A stretch of 64,000 bases of DNA, taken from positions 1 through 64,000 of the forward strand of contig JAMPIV010003437.1 in NCBI GenBank assembly GCA_024509875.1, given 5' to 3'. The translations under genes were made by a program, and so were the position numbers. Source of the DNA: Oreohelix idahoensis. Its lineage: Eukaryota; Mollusca; Gastropoda; Stylommatophora; Oreohelicidae. The notes beneath the pieces are model-generated. The model worked only from the letters and a program-made list of their open reading frames with translations. It did not search any database and was not told the origin of the DNA. Position 1 is the first letter of the stretch; each line of letters opens with the position of its first letter. Below are positions 1 through 10,332 of the stretch, piece after piece.

Positions 1-230
1 AACTGACGAAAGATGACGATAGTGGCTGGATATTCACTGCAAAATCACACGAAAATCTTCAAAAGATGTCAAACGGCGACGCTCTTCAGGAGCGCGCATG
101 GGAAGACATATCCAGAGAAAGAAACTTGGGAGTAAGACTTGAGTAGGAATTGGAGGAGATGGAGGGGGGAATGAGATGGAAGAAAGACAACACACCAACT
201 GAAGCTACGGATAGTAGGAAATTTTATTCC
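1..230 (+). pseudogene. 3' end of a Gypsy pol (Element 2-like), truncated
   Basis: This stretch matches 12997-13217, the last part of the Element 2 polyprotein downstream of integrase, almost base for base except for frequent one- to three-base insertions and deletions. It is therefore the 3' tail of a second copy of the same Gypsy family, entering from the left window edge. No reading frame stays open. The difference between the copies is mostly indels rather than substitutions, which is unusual for natural divergence and may reflect unpolished sequence. No catalytic domain lies here. Confidence 0.7.
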
Positions 231-1303
231 GTCACAGAACATCTTCATGAGTATGATGAGATAGTGTTGGTGTAAGGGTCACTGACTGTTGTTAACACTT
301 GTACAGTGTTTAACCAAGTAGTGAGTTCATGTCTGACATTATGTCAAAATGGTGTGACATTGTTCATACAAGGCGTTGAGAGAAAGCATAGTAGTGAACA
401 CAAGTCAGGTGTGAACTGGAATTATGCGTGTGTTGACTGCCTAGTTGAGCGGTGGTATTCTTTGATTTGGAAGCCGAGCTCTAAAGCTCATATTATTGTG
501 ACTGTATCTTTGATATGATGGATTAATAAAAAAAAGGTGTATTATATCAATGATAAGAATTTAACATACGCGGACGGTTTTACCGCCTAATAGTGTCTAG
601 GATTAACTAAGATAAAAAGTATCATGTCGACAAAATGGTTATGTCAAAGGCGCACTCTTTTCCGCCTATGTGTGTTCCTGTTGGAACCGGAGTTATATTG
701 CTTTCGTGGAGAACAGTATAGGGCATTGCCAGTGTCCCCCCTGAAGCTAACGTGAAAGAAGCACGCGTTTTTCCCGCCTTGTTAGTTGGTTTTGAATAAA
801 TACAGCGAAGAGTTTTTCCCGCCTGGTAGGAGATTCATAGGAATCTATATGGCGATGTGCATGCCGCTAATCACTACATATGTGATATACACCTGGATGG
901 TGTTGTGTTAGTGCGAGGGTGTTTTTTTTTCCGCACGTAAAGTTGTTTGAAGAAGTTGTGTGAAGAGTGTATACCGCACCAAGGATACAGTCTGTACATT
1001 GTCTCTTTACTGTGTAGTCAGAAGAGACTGTGTATGAAGACTGTAGGTCGTTATGCCTTACAGGGCAGTGTTAACCCAAGTAGGTAGATCAGTATGGTTG
1101 ACTAGATAGTGTGATATCCAGGACATGGTTATGTGAACGTTTATTAAATGTTACAGGGAACTTATAAACCAGTGGCGTTGGGTTGCTTTGTGCGAGCCAG
1201 TGTTTATCACCATCTTCATCTACACCCATGCCACACCCCACCATAATAATATTATTCCTCACAAGTGGGGGGAACATTCATCGTCTAAACTCAACCATGA
1301 ACA
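231..1303. mobile_element. probable solo LTR or LTR-like insertion
   Basis: The segment interrupts an Element 2-like 3' end: the sequence before 231 and after 1303 together follow the uninterrupted copy near 13210-13235. ATTCC stands on both sides (226-230 and 1304-1308), as expected for a 5-bp target-site duplication. The insert begins GTCACAG and ends TGAACA, so a TG...CA terminus would need one lost base at the left. No ORF of note and no domain. An LTR origin is inferred from the duplication size and the absence of coding content; the family is not seen elsewhere in the window. Confidence 0.4.
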
Positions 1304-1322
1304 ATTCCCATAACGTAGACAT

Positions 1323-1493
1323 TAGGTTTGGACGGAGACGAAGCAAAAGCTTTTTGTCATGGACGAACTTGAGAGATAATGACACGGAGAGAAGAAAGAA
1401 GAAGAATTAAGGAGGAAAGAAGAAGCAGCGGAGAGGAAAGAAGCGGAAGATCGGCTATTACAGCAGAAAAAGATTGAGGAAGAAATGGAAATT
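1323..1493 (+). pseudogene. Gypsy gag N-terminal coiled-coil fragment (Element 2, left piece)
   Basis: With small frame corrections this encodes a Lys/Glu/Arg-rich coiled coil of the kind found at the start of Gag in these Gypsy elements (for example DELER, RRKEEAAERKEAEDRLLQQ). The coiled coil resumes directly after Element 1, at 10345, with MQHEEREKQRQHELALKTLE, so this is the left half of the gag that Element 1 split. Frames are broken at least twice. The join with the sequence before 1323 is unexplained. Confidence 0.5.
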
Positions 1494-2480
1494 TGTAAAG
1501 TTGCTTTATGTTCACAGTTTATCCTATTGTGAAACCACGATAAGGGGTTTCTATCAAAATTGAGATCTCCTTGCCACTGTCCGAATAATAAGATACATGC
1601 CCCGTTCTTTGGACAGTGATTCAAAAATACGATGACAGGAATGTAACATGGCCGCCTACCTGAGTTGTCGCTCACGAGAATCGCTCACAGGAGGATATAT
1701 ATATAAAAGCCAAAGTTAATTTGCAATACATATGCATAATTTCATAAAGTTCCTCCATACAGATCTACCGCAATCCAGTTACCTCACGTAGACATAATTA
1801 CAGTATGGAGCCCGTCATCTCCGTCGATACAAACTTGACCCTAGCGTTGCGAAGCACAAAATTCCAGCTAGGCCTAACCGACCTGAGATCATCAAAACAG
1901 GGACTGGAATTACCTGGAGTCCGAATCATACATGGTACCGTACATTAGGAGAGTCTCTAACACAACTCTAGTAGAGACACAATCTCCTATAGAAGAAAAA
2001 AACCACTTCGTAAATCATTTTTTTACTGAAGAATATACCAGCCCTATTGAAAAAATGCGTACCCGCCATTGTCACGGTACATCGGAACTCATCACGACTC
2101 GACAAGACAACTCCTACTTCCGCTACAGCGGCGTAACAAGAATATAGTCCTGCCTACCCATCAAAAATATACAATATAGGACTGATTCTACTTGTACTAA
2201 TAATATGTAATACATATGAATTCAGGCCATAAACATAATAAGCAAATTAATCTATTTTCTGGCCCTAAGAAATAGGTACGGACATGGGTGTCATATCCAT
2301 GCGCCGAATTAATATCAAGAACGATTACTCCTATAATCAAAAGGGTAAAACAATTATGGATTATCTAGCCTTCCCCATAGACAGCATTTTCATACACAAA
2401 TGAATGAATGTCTATATCTTTTCCATATTAAATAGCCATATCGATTTTTGTAATATGTGCGTCAAAATATGCACGCAACA
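1494..2480 (-). repeat. 3' LTR of Element 1
   Basis: 987 bp, starting TGTAAAGTTGCTTTA and ending GCACGCAACA on the plus strand. It aligns over its whole length with 9188-10332 but is about 160 bp shorter, missing many short pieces. Both copies share the ATATATATAA stretch near 1700, possibly a core promoter TATA, and the phrase AAAAATATACAATATAGGAC. Its inner edge joins the polypurine tract of the element. Confidence 0.8.
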
Positions 2481-2498
2481 GATTACCACACCCCTCGG
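2481..2498 (-). promoter_or_regulatory. polypurine tract of Element 1
   Basis: On the minus strand the sequence directly before the 3' LTR reads CGAGGGGTGTGGTAATC, a purine-rich primer site for plus-strand DNA synthesis. The same position in Element 3 reads CGGGAGGTGTGGTAAGAC. Confidence 0.6.
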
Positions 2499-2884
2499 GA
2501 AAAAAAATGGTACATTTTTTTTTTTTTGAAATACATCTAGGAGCAACATACAATAGGCTCACAACGCACCAATAACAATGCGCAGATGATAAGCATAAGT
2601 TTTCTGACCTTAGAGAAAGTACTTCTCTAAGTATAAATATTTCCAGAGAGGTGTCACCAACGCATACTACAATATTAGCAATGACACAATTTGTACATTA
2701 GTTTATACATAAATTTCATCTAAGATATCTTAACATCATGATCATCAAAGACGAAAAAAAACATTGAAAGATCAGCGGTGAATAAATATCAATGAACCGC
2801 TAAGTAGTGTTACAATCAATATATGATATTACATATGTGTACACATTTCAACATAGGAACAACTGTATCAAAGTTGTATAACAG

Positions 2885-4005
2885 TTATGAATCATGTGGG
2901 CATCTAGACAAAATATCTGCCATCACATTTTCTGACCCACGGATAGCTCGCACCGAAAAATGAAATGGCTGCAGAGCAATCGCGTATCGCGTTGATCTTG
3001 CGCTCTTCAGATTTTTACTCTGAATAGCTGTAAGAGCTTTCTGGTCAGTTTCCACAATGAAATGCGCGCCAAGAAGAAATCTTTGCAGTTTAAGGATTGA
3101 CCAAACCATAGCCAATAATTCACGGTCTAGGACCGAGTAATTCTTCTCTGCGGCATTTAATTTCCGAGAAATATACATCACAGGATGCAGAGTTCCAGAG
3201 TACTCTTGCATTAGTGCTGCTCCAATCCCGGTGGATGAAGCGTCACTACGAAGAATAAATGTCTTATCCTTAGAAGGCAATACTAGGATAGGTGAAGTAG
3301 AAAACATAGTTTTAACCTTATCCAAAGAGGATTGACATTCTTGAGTCCAATGGACTACATTAGGAGACCCTTTCTTTAGCAAGGAAGAAAGAGGTGACAT
3401 AATGGAGGACAGATTCGGAATGAATCGTCCATAAAATTGTATTAGACCTAAGAGACTTCGCACTTGCTTTTTAGTCTTAGGAATAGAAATGTTAAGTATC
3501 TTACTTGTATTATGGTCTTCTGTTTTTAGGAACCCATGACCAACACGGTGTCCTAAGAAAGATATTTCGCTAAAACCAATACATGCTTTTGATGGTTTCG
3601 CTGTCAGGTTATGCTCGCGTAAGATAGACAATAGTTCATTTATCCCATTATAGTGATCGTTCCAAGTATCACTGAAAAGACAGATGTCATCAAGATACGC
3701 AATGACATCTGAGCGATGAGATAGGATTCGACGCATCATGCGTACGAATGTTGCAGGGGCGTTCATAAGACCGAAAGGCATGAAATTCCATTGGAATAGA
3801 CCCCTAGGCGTCGAAAAAGCAGTAAACGGTTTGGCGTGTTCGGATAATGGAACTTGCCAATATCCCTTAGACAAATCGAGTTTAGTAAAGAAATGAGAAT
3901 TCGATAGTCTCGTAAGTAGCTCTTCTAGTAAAGGCATAGGTTCAGCATCAAATTTCGTCACTTGGTTCAATTTGCGATAATCCACGCAAAGACGTATGTT
4001 ATTGT
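2885..4005 (-). CDS. Element 1 reverse transcriptase and RNase H
   Basis: An open frame of about 366 residues forms the C-terminal part of the polyprotein. RT motifs in order: VDYRKLNQ entry motif (cut by the frame break), LDLSKGYWQVPL (catalytic Asp), MPFGLMNAPATF, and YLDD, then LGLIQFYGRFIPN. RNase H follows, with SDASSTGIGAAL, a catalytic Glu in DRELLAM, ETDQKAL, and the C-terminal Asp in ENVMADILSR. It would copy element RNA into DNA and remove the RNA strand. It lies downstream of integrase. The frame is separated from integrase only by an A-run (4006-4014). All visible catalytic residues are intact, so this is the best-preserved enzyme in the window. Confidence 0.92.
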
Positions 4006-5609
4006 CTTTTTTTTTCGTACAATAACCATCGGCGAAGAATATGCTGATGTGGATGGTTCAATAATTTTTAACTCTATCATCTCATCCAACTCTTTCTCTA
4101 CCTGTGCTTGAAAATGTATCGGGATAGGATACGGTCTGACTCTTATAGGACTATGGTCAGTAAGAATAATGTCATGTTGAATGACATCAGTTTGACCAGG
4201 AATGTCAGTAAGGACATCCTGAAATTGTTCTAACATAGTAGAAACTTGTTTCTGCTCTCCTGGAGATAATTCGGGAGAAATTGCAACATCTTTCCATGAT
4301 TCATTAGAGTGAAGAGGAATCATTGGAAAAGGTAGATTTACATCCGAGAAACTCGTTTCCTCATCCTGTATTACTGACAGAGATGAGTACTGTCCATGTT
4401 GGACTGGAAAATCGTCCGTTGCCTGGAAAACAGGTTGTAAATAATCAGGACGTTCATGGAATTCCGTGAGCATGTTGATGTGGAAGGTTTTTACGCTTCC
4501 CATCAATATCGACGATATAGTCAACGTCGGAAACTTTTGATATTATATCGTACGGACCTTTCCAAGAAATAAGAAGTCTATTTTCCCTACAAGGTAGCAA
4601 GACAAATGCTTTGTCACCTGGACAAAGTTGTCGCAAGCATCTCTTTTTATTGGCAAATTCCCTTGCCTTCTGTTTCGCAAATTCAGAAGAAGCAGTTGCC
4701 AATTTGCATGCTTCAATAATCTTGTGTCTAAGTGCGATGACATATTCATAAGAGGATTTTGTGTCATCGACAATATTATCAGCAGTTATAAGATCATGAA
4801 GTAAGGACATAGGACCTCGCGGTTTCGCGCCAAAGACAAGTTCAAAGGGAAAATCCTGTATGTTCGTTGGCGACCTCTCTATATGCAAAGAGAGCCGCGG
4901 GTAAAACCCTATCCCAATCCTGAGGATGATCTTCTGTTATCTTACCTAGTAGGTTTTTCAGAGTTCTATTCAGACGTTCCACCATCCCATTGGACATAGG
5001 ATGATAAATACTACTCAGCGATCTTTCTATCTTAAGAGTCGACATTACTTGAGACATGGTATCCGATATGAGTTGGGTACCATGGTCGGATAATATTTCT
5101 GCTGGAAATCCCAGACGAGAAAATATTAACCAAAGAGCATCTGCGACGTCAGCAGTAGTTATGCTCTTTAGAGGAACAGCCTCCGGCCAACGTGTGCACA
5201 TATCAACACACGTCAAAATAAATTGGTGTCCTCTAGCAGACTTTATCTTAAATGGACCAATGATGTCTATCGCCATTTTTTGAAATGGTCGAATGGGAAT
5301 GTCTGCAGCCTGAATAGGTGCATCATGGCGTGGACCTCTGGATTTAATCTCTTGACATACTTTACAAGATCGACAATAGATTCGTATGTCTTTATTCACA
5401 GCAGGCCAAAAGAAAGATTGAAGAACACTAGCTTTAGTACGGGAAAAACCCATATGTCCAGCACACTGCGAATCATGAGCGTGCTGTAAGATTTTAACTC
5501 TCATATTTTTAGGCACAAGGATTTGAGAATGAATGGACTTAGCGGAGTCTTGTACCATACGTACAAGTACGCCATTCTGATTTACGATTTGTATCCTTAT
5601 TCGGATCAC
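4006..5609 (-). pseudogene. Element 1 integrase, frameshifted
   Basis: Three overlapping frames (5609-4842, 4888-4454, 4524-3967) together cover a complete Gypsy integrase. The N-terminal zinc site shows HAHDSQCAGHMG and CRSCKVCQ (HHCC). The catalytic core shows the first Asp in MAIDIIGPF, the second in LSDHGTQL and the Glu in SNGMVERLNRTL. A C-terminal SH3-like region (KAFVLLPC, LLISWKGPYDI) follows, then a linker to RT containing DIPGQTDVIQHDI, a segment that usually stands before RT in Gypsy polyproteins. Frame breaks near 4850, 4500 and 4010 prevent translation as one chain. The enzyme would insert the cDNA into host DNA. Confidence 0.88.
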
Positions 5610-6398
5610 CTTTTGTTGCCAGAGTAAAGAATTTCTTTAGAGTAGGATCATCTTCCTGCTGTTTTATAAAGGAATCATGGGAAATCTCCAAGGGATCATC
5701 TTGGATCTGCGCATCATTATCTTCAGAATGTGAAGATTGCGGCATATTAAGAGCTTGAGCCCTAGTGATTACTGCATTAGCAGATTGCATATTAACATTT
5801 TCCCAATTAGAAATTTGCTGTGGAGTGCATTCTTTCACTCCATGAATGCGACCGATGATAAGATCAGCGATCTGATTCGGCAAGAGACATGCTTGCACCT
5901 CTCCTGTAAAGAAAGGCGTAGCAATATTGATAATGGCAGTGGAGTACTTCTCCAATGTGCCACCAAATGTTACACATTTGACTATATTGCCTGTAGCTCG
6001 AGAAGGATTTACGAGTGATTGCCTCACTCCGATGGTAGTGCACCCCGAATCGAAAAGAATTGATACCGGAGTACCATCTATTAGGCCCCTATTAAAGACA
6101 AGAGCACCCCTTCCATTATGCGTGATTGACGCATGGAGCTCGGGAAGCGGGTGACCGCAGCTTAAAGTAGAAACTGTGGTTGGATCGAATAATGTTTTGC
6201 ATTGCGAACACTCAGATGCTCTAGCAAAATCGAAAGCGGAATTTGCTACACTATTGGAGTCTTTTTTATCATTATTCTGATTACCGGCGTCGTGGAACTC
6301 CTGTTGTGCAGAGTTAGCCTGGTAATAAGATTTACCATGTCTTTTGTGTTGTGATCTACCTCGGTTATAATTGTCTCTATAATTATTATTGCCTCTGT
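5539..6398 (-). pseudogene. Element 1 aspartic protease and linker
   Basis: Reading the minus strand, a cysteine-rich patch (CSQCKTLF...LSCGHPLP) comes first. About 50 residues later comes a retropepsin-like active site, LFDSGCTTIG, with the DSG triad intact at roughly 6040-6050. The flap and C-terminal half follow (TFGGTLEKY, IADLIIGRIHG). A linker with VITRAQA and EDDPTLKKFF leads into integrase; in ordinary Gypsy elements the first of these stands before RT and the second before integrase. A frameshift near 5590 separates this part from integrase. The protease would process the element's own polyprotein. Confidence 0.8.
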
Positions 6399-7914
6399 TA
6401 TAACCCTATATTTGGGTTTGAATCATAATATTCATGATCATAATCATCACGCTCATTATATTGTGTATCCCTGTAATATTGGTTTTTTTTTTGTCTCCAT
6501 GAAGCACTTGGGTAGTTCCTATAGCTACTCCCTTTCCGAGAATTTCTAACATTATGGGTACCCCTCGCGTGTCGAGGACTATCAGCCCGATTCCAGTTCT
6601 TCGAAGAAGAACTGATTTGAGTGGTTATCTTGGTTTTGATGCTTATTCCAATTAACCTTTTTATCAAATTTATTTTTAGCTCCTTGGAATTTGTGTGAGT
6701 AATTCTGATTATATTCTGTTGCCGAAGCAACTGGCATACTCTCTTTAATGTTAGAGTTACTAAGAATCATGTCAGGGTGTGCCGTGGCATACTGGTCACA
6801 ATATTCTTCCATTTGCTTTAATGTACTAGGTTTACGCTCATGTAAGAACTCTAGGAATGATTTATTTACCGAAGACATGACCTTGTCTCTTAGCAATAAA
6901 TCCGTAAGACCATCAAATGTTTTCTCTGTTTTGGATAATACAATCCATCGTGAAAGTGTAATTCGTGCTTTTGAGATGAATTCTGAGAATTCTACACCTA
7001 CCTCAGGTCTCATTGTTTTAAACAAAAGACGATAACCTTCCTCAGACAGCTGATATCTCTTCATCAAAGCTGCCCTAACAGCATCATAATTATCCTTGTC
7101 GGCCTCTTCGACGAAATATAACTTACTCAGAGACTCCCCTTTTAGATTTTCAGACAACTGATTCACATACTGTGATTTGTCAACATTATGAGCACGACAA
7201 GCACGTTCAAATCTATCAAGCCAGAATGCTATATCATCACTGGCAGAGTTGAACGCTGGTACCTTGACCTTGTACACAAAGGGTTTACCATTAACACTAG
7301 ATGCCTGATTAACATTACTCATACTTGTCAATTTTAATTTCTCTAACTCAAATTCATGTTCTCTTATTGCTTTTCTCTCTTCAGCTTCTCTATCTAATCT
7401 TTTCTGTTCTGCAGCAGCTTCTAATTTCTTCTGTTCTGCAGCAACTTCTAATTTCTTCTGTTCTGCAGCAACTTCTAATTTTTTTTTTTGTTCAGCTGCA
7501 GCAGCAGCAGCAGCTTCTAATTTCTTGTGTTCTGCATCAAATCTCCTTTCCTCCATTTGCATCTGCAATTTCTTTAGTTCAGCAGCAGTATCAGCTTCTT
7601 TTTCTAATCTTTTTTCTTCAGCTAGAGCTTTCCTCTCTTCAGCAGCAGCAGCAGCAGCAGCTTTTCTCTCTTCAGCAGCAGCAGCAGCTTTTCTCTCTTC
7701 AGCAGCAGCTTCTAATTTTTTTTCTTCTTCATTTGAAGTTTTCTCTCCTCTTCTATTTTTCCTCAGTCCGCAGCTTTTTTTTCCTCAGCAGCAGCTTTTC
7801 TCTCTCTTCAGCAGCTAATGCTTTGTCATATTGTGGAAAAGAGCATTGCACTAAGTCTTTCCCAGTCTTAGCAAGGGATTCTCCTTGTGCAATAAAGTAA
7901 TCTAATGTAGACAT
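6398..7914 (-). pseudogene. Element 1 Gag, frameshifted
   Basis: The likely start is the ATG at 7914 (MSTLDYFIAQGESLAKTG). The first 130 or so residues are a repetitive Ala/Glu/Lys/Gln coiled coil encoded by GCA/GCT triplet runs, with near-identical repeats of the type AEQKKLEVA; this part is frameshifted near 7750. The main frame (7568-6582) holds a capsid-like region: FWLDRFERACRAHNV, LSENLKGESLSKLYF, YDAVRAALMKRYQLSEEGYR. The C-terminal part (6730-6398) is Asn/Arg/Tyr/Ser-rich, with RNYPSASWRQ, and probably binds RNA without a CCHC knuckle. Gag would form the particle that packages element RNA. Confidence 0.82.
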
Positions 7915-7973
7915 CTTGTCTTCTTAAATCAGAAACCTGAAAAAGTAAATAAATTACCTTATTTCACTTTAAT

Positions 7974-8225
7974 GGGAGACAAGTCTATACCATAGACTTA
8001 GTCTTAGTGAAAACTTGTATGGTTTATAATACCCAATGATAACTTGAGTACCTGTGGACAACAATAACTGTATCTCAAATACTGTGGGAGACAAGCCTTA
8101 CAAAGGTCTTGTATACCTTAATGTAATCAATGATCACTTGAGTACCTGTGGAAAATAATATTTCCCTTTTCCAATCACTTTGGGAGACAAGCCTTATAAA
8201 GGTCTTGTACACTTTGTTTTATAAC
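7974..8225 (-). repeat. three imperfect tandem repeats in the Element 1 leader
   Basis: GGGAGACAAG recurs at 7974, 8096 and 8182, twice followed by CCTTA(C/T)AAAGGTCTTGTA and separated by copies of ACTTGAGTACCTGTGGA (8042, 8131). The repeat units are 122 and 86 bp long, just upstream of gag in element orientation. Confidence 0.7.
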
Positions 8226-9187
8226 AATAACAATCATAAAGTACTGATCTGTACTATACTATAAGTGTATTCCACTATACCTCATATGTCATATGTCAAC
8301 TAAAGACATTACAAAGGACAAACAAGAAAAGACAATCTGAAAACATTTGCAGAGATCAAATCAAATTAAATAGGAGAAATGAAAAAATGATCACAGAAAC
8401 CGTGATGATAACTGCAATAAGATAACAAGACAAATAACGCCACAGTGTATAAACATAAGGGTGTAAAGAACTGAAATGAAAGGAAAGATGAGACCTACAA
8501 TTATACAAACAAATCAAACAAAAATAAAGCACAGAAAAAATGTTACAAATACAAATATGAAACAGTCGTCACAACTAACCAAATATTTGCAAACTATGTT
8601 GCATGCAAATTTCAATTAAGAAATTGCTCCCTATCATAACCAGAACAAGACCAATATTACTGTTATTTCCTGTACATAGTCACCTCCCATCCAGCCCGCA
8701 AAGACATAACATCACACTATAAACAAATAATCTATAACATAAATATATATAAATCATCAATGTGTGTATCATCTTTTCATGTAACAATGTGTTTGCTAGT
8801 TGCAATGGATAGTAGTGTATGCTCGGTTTTAATCAATTGGACTACCATGTTATTGAGTAATAGATTTGCATTCGAACTATTACACTTTCTAATTTTGTTG
8901 ATCACATTAGAAGATCCCCCGATGAACTTTGCACTTTATGTTCAACAATGCTCTTGTATTACAGCAGGATAAACACTCACTGGTTTAGAACACTGACTGT
9001 ATTGTGCCAAATGTCAACAAGTGCTGACCCAGATATTGCTACACTTGTCAGAACAGGTCAAGCTGACATTGATTGTATATTCTGTCCTACTGTGTTGATG
9101 TTTCAAACAAATTTTCTTGTAACTGTAATATGTGATTCTCAACACAAGACTGCGTAGGCTGGACCCAGGGATCTGGCTCACTTTAAC
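8226..9187 (-). other. Element 1 untranslated leader
   Basis: Non-coding sequence between the 5' LTR and the leader repeats. In element orientation it starts GTTAAAGTGAGCCAGATCCC just after the LTR, where the primer-binding site should be; Element 3 has a related start (TAAATTGGTAGGCCAGAG). No ORF longer than about 70 codons and no domain is seen. Confidence 0.55.
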
Positions 9188-10332
9188 TGTAAAGTTGCTT
9201 TATTTTCACAGACTTCACCCTATCATATTGTGAAACCAACCGATAATTTCTATCAAAAATTACACACAATGGGGATCTCCGGATTTGCCACTTTGAATCC
9301 GAATAATAAGATACATGTTTGCCTCGTTCGGATTTTGGACTTTGAATCAAAAATACGATGACAGGACATGTAACATGGCCGCCTTCCTGAGTTTTCTCAC
9401 GCTGATCATCGCTCACAGGAGATATATATATAAGCCAAAGTTGTAAGTTTGCAATACATCTTGCATAATAATTTCATAATAACTATTCCTCATCTTACAG
9501 ATCTAACCACACCGCGATATGTCCAGTTACCTCACGCTAGACATAATTACAGATAATTATCAAGCCCGTATCTACATTTCGTTTACATAAACTTGACCCT
9601 AGTCGTCATTGCGAATACACATTAAATTTTCCAGCTACGGCCTAACCGACCCTGAGATCATCAAATCTCACAGGGACTGGAAGTACCTGTTCGAGTCCGA
9701 ATCATACATGAGTGGGCGTTTCGGACATTAGTCCTGATTAAGTCTCTAACACAACTCTAGTAAGACACAATCTCCTATAGAAAAAAAACCACTTCGTAAA
9801 TCATTTTTACTGAAAATATACCAGCCCCTGAAAATTATGCTGTACCCGCCTTATTTCCACGGTCTTGGTAATCTTAACTCATTCATTTGGCGCTACCTCC
9901 ACATTAGTGCAACTCCTGCCGATCTTCCGCTACACCAGCGATAGTAGACAATTAATATTTCCTGGCCTACCCATCATCAAAAAATATACAATATAGGACT
10001 GATTCTACTTGTCCTAATAATGTGTAATTACATATCGAAGTTTCCAGGCCATAAATCTTTAATAAGCAAATTAATCTATTTTCTGGCCCTCAGTCAAATA
10101 TTTACGGACAGGGAGCGACTTCGACAGATCCATGAGCGCCGAAGCGAATATCAAAGAATGATTACTCCTATAATCGAAAAGGGTAAAACAATTATGGATT
10201 ATCTAGCCTTCCCCATAAACAGCTGAATTTTCAGAACACAAATGAATGAATGGAAATAATCGCACTTTTTCCATATTAAAGAAGCCATATCGACATTTTT
10301 GTAAATGAGCCGTCAAAATAATGCACGCAACA
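9188..10332 (-). repeat. 5' LTR of Element 1
   Basis: 1145 bp from TGTAAAGTTGC to GCACGCAACA on the plus strand, the fuller of the two LTR copies. It contains the ATATATATATAAGCC stretch near 9425. It differs from 1494-2480 mainly by small insertions and deletions. Its right edge abuts the Element 2 gag fragment. Confidence 0.8.

Larger units (their letters stand above)
1494..10332 (-). mobile_element. Element 1: Gypsy LTR retrotransposon, Gmr1-like gene order
   Basis: An 8.8-kb element on the minus strand. Both LTRs read TGTAAAGTTGC...GCACGCAACA on the plus strand (TGTTGCGTGC...TTTACA in element orientation). Between them, in element order, lie a 1.27-kb leader, Gag, an aspartic protease, integrase with zinc and DDE domains, then reverse transcriptase and RNase H. 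Having integrase ahead of RT is the reverse of ordinary Gypsy elements and is known from the Gmr1 group. The element interrupts the Gag coiled coil of Element 2. No clean target-site duplication is visible (AAATT on the left, GATGC on the right), perhaps because the flanks are indel-rich. The ORFs are broken by several frameshifts. Confidence 0.87.

Noticed and set aside
1494..2480. CRISPR-like or direct repeat array near the left end
   Set aside because: The repeated sequence is an LTR pair 7.7 kb apart; no short regularly spaced repeats occur, and the genome is eukaryotic.
7325..7900. Plus-strand Leu/Gln- and Ala/Ser-rich ORFs
   Set aside because: Antisense to the triplet-repeat part of the Element 1 Gag.
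1494..10332. Infectious retrovirus (envelope-bearing) interpretation of the Gypsy elements
   Set aside because: No envelope-like ORF follows RNase H in Element 1 or 3; only 400-480 bp of non-coding sequence lie before the 3' LTR.
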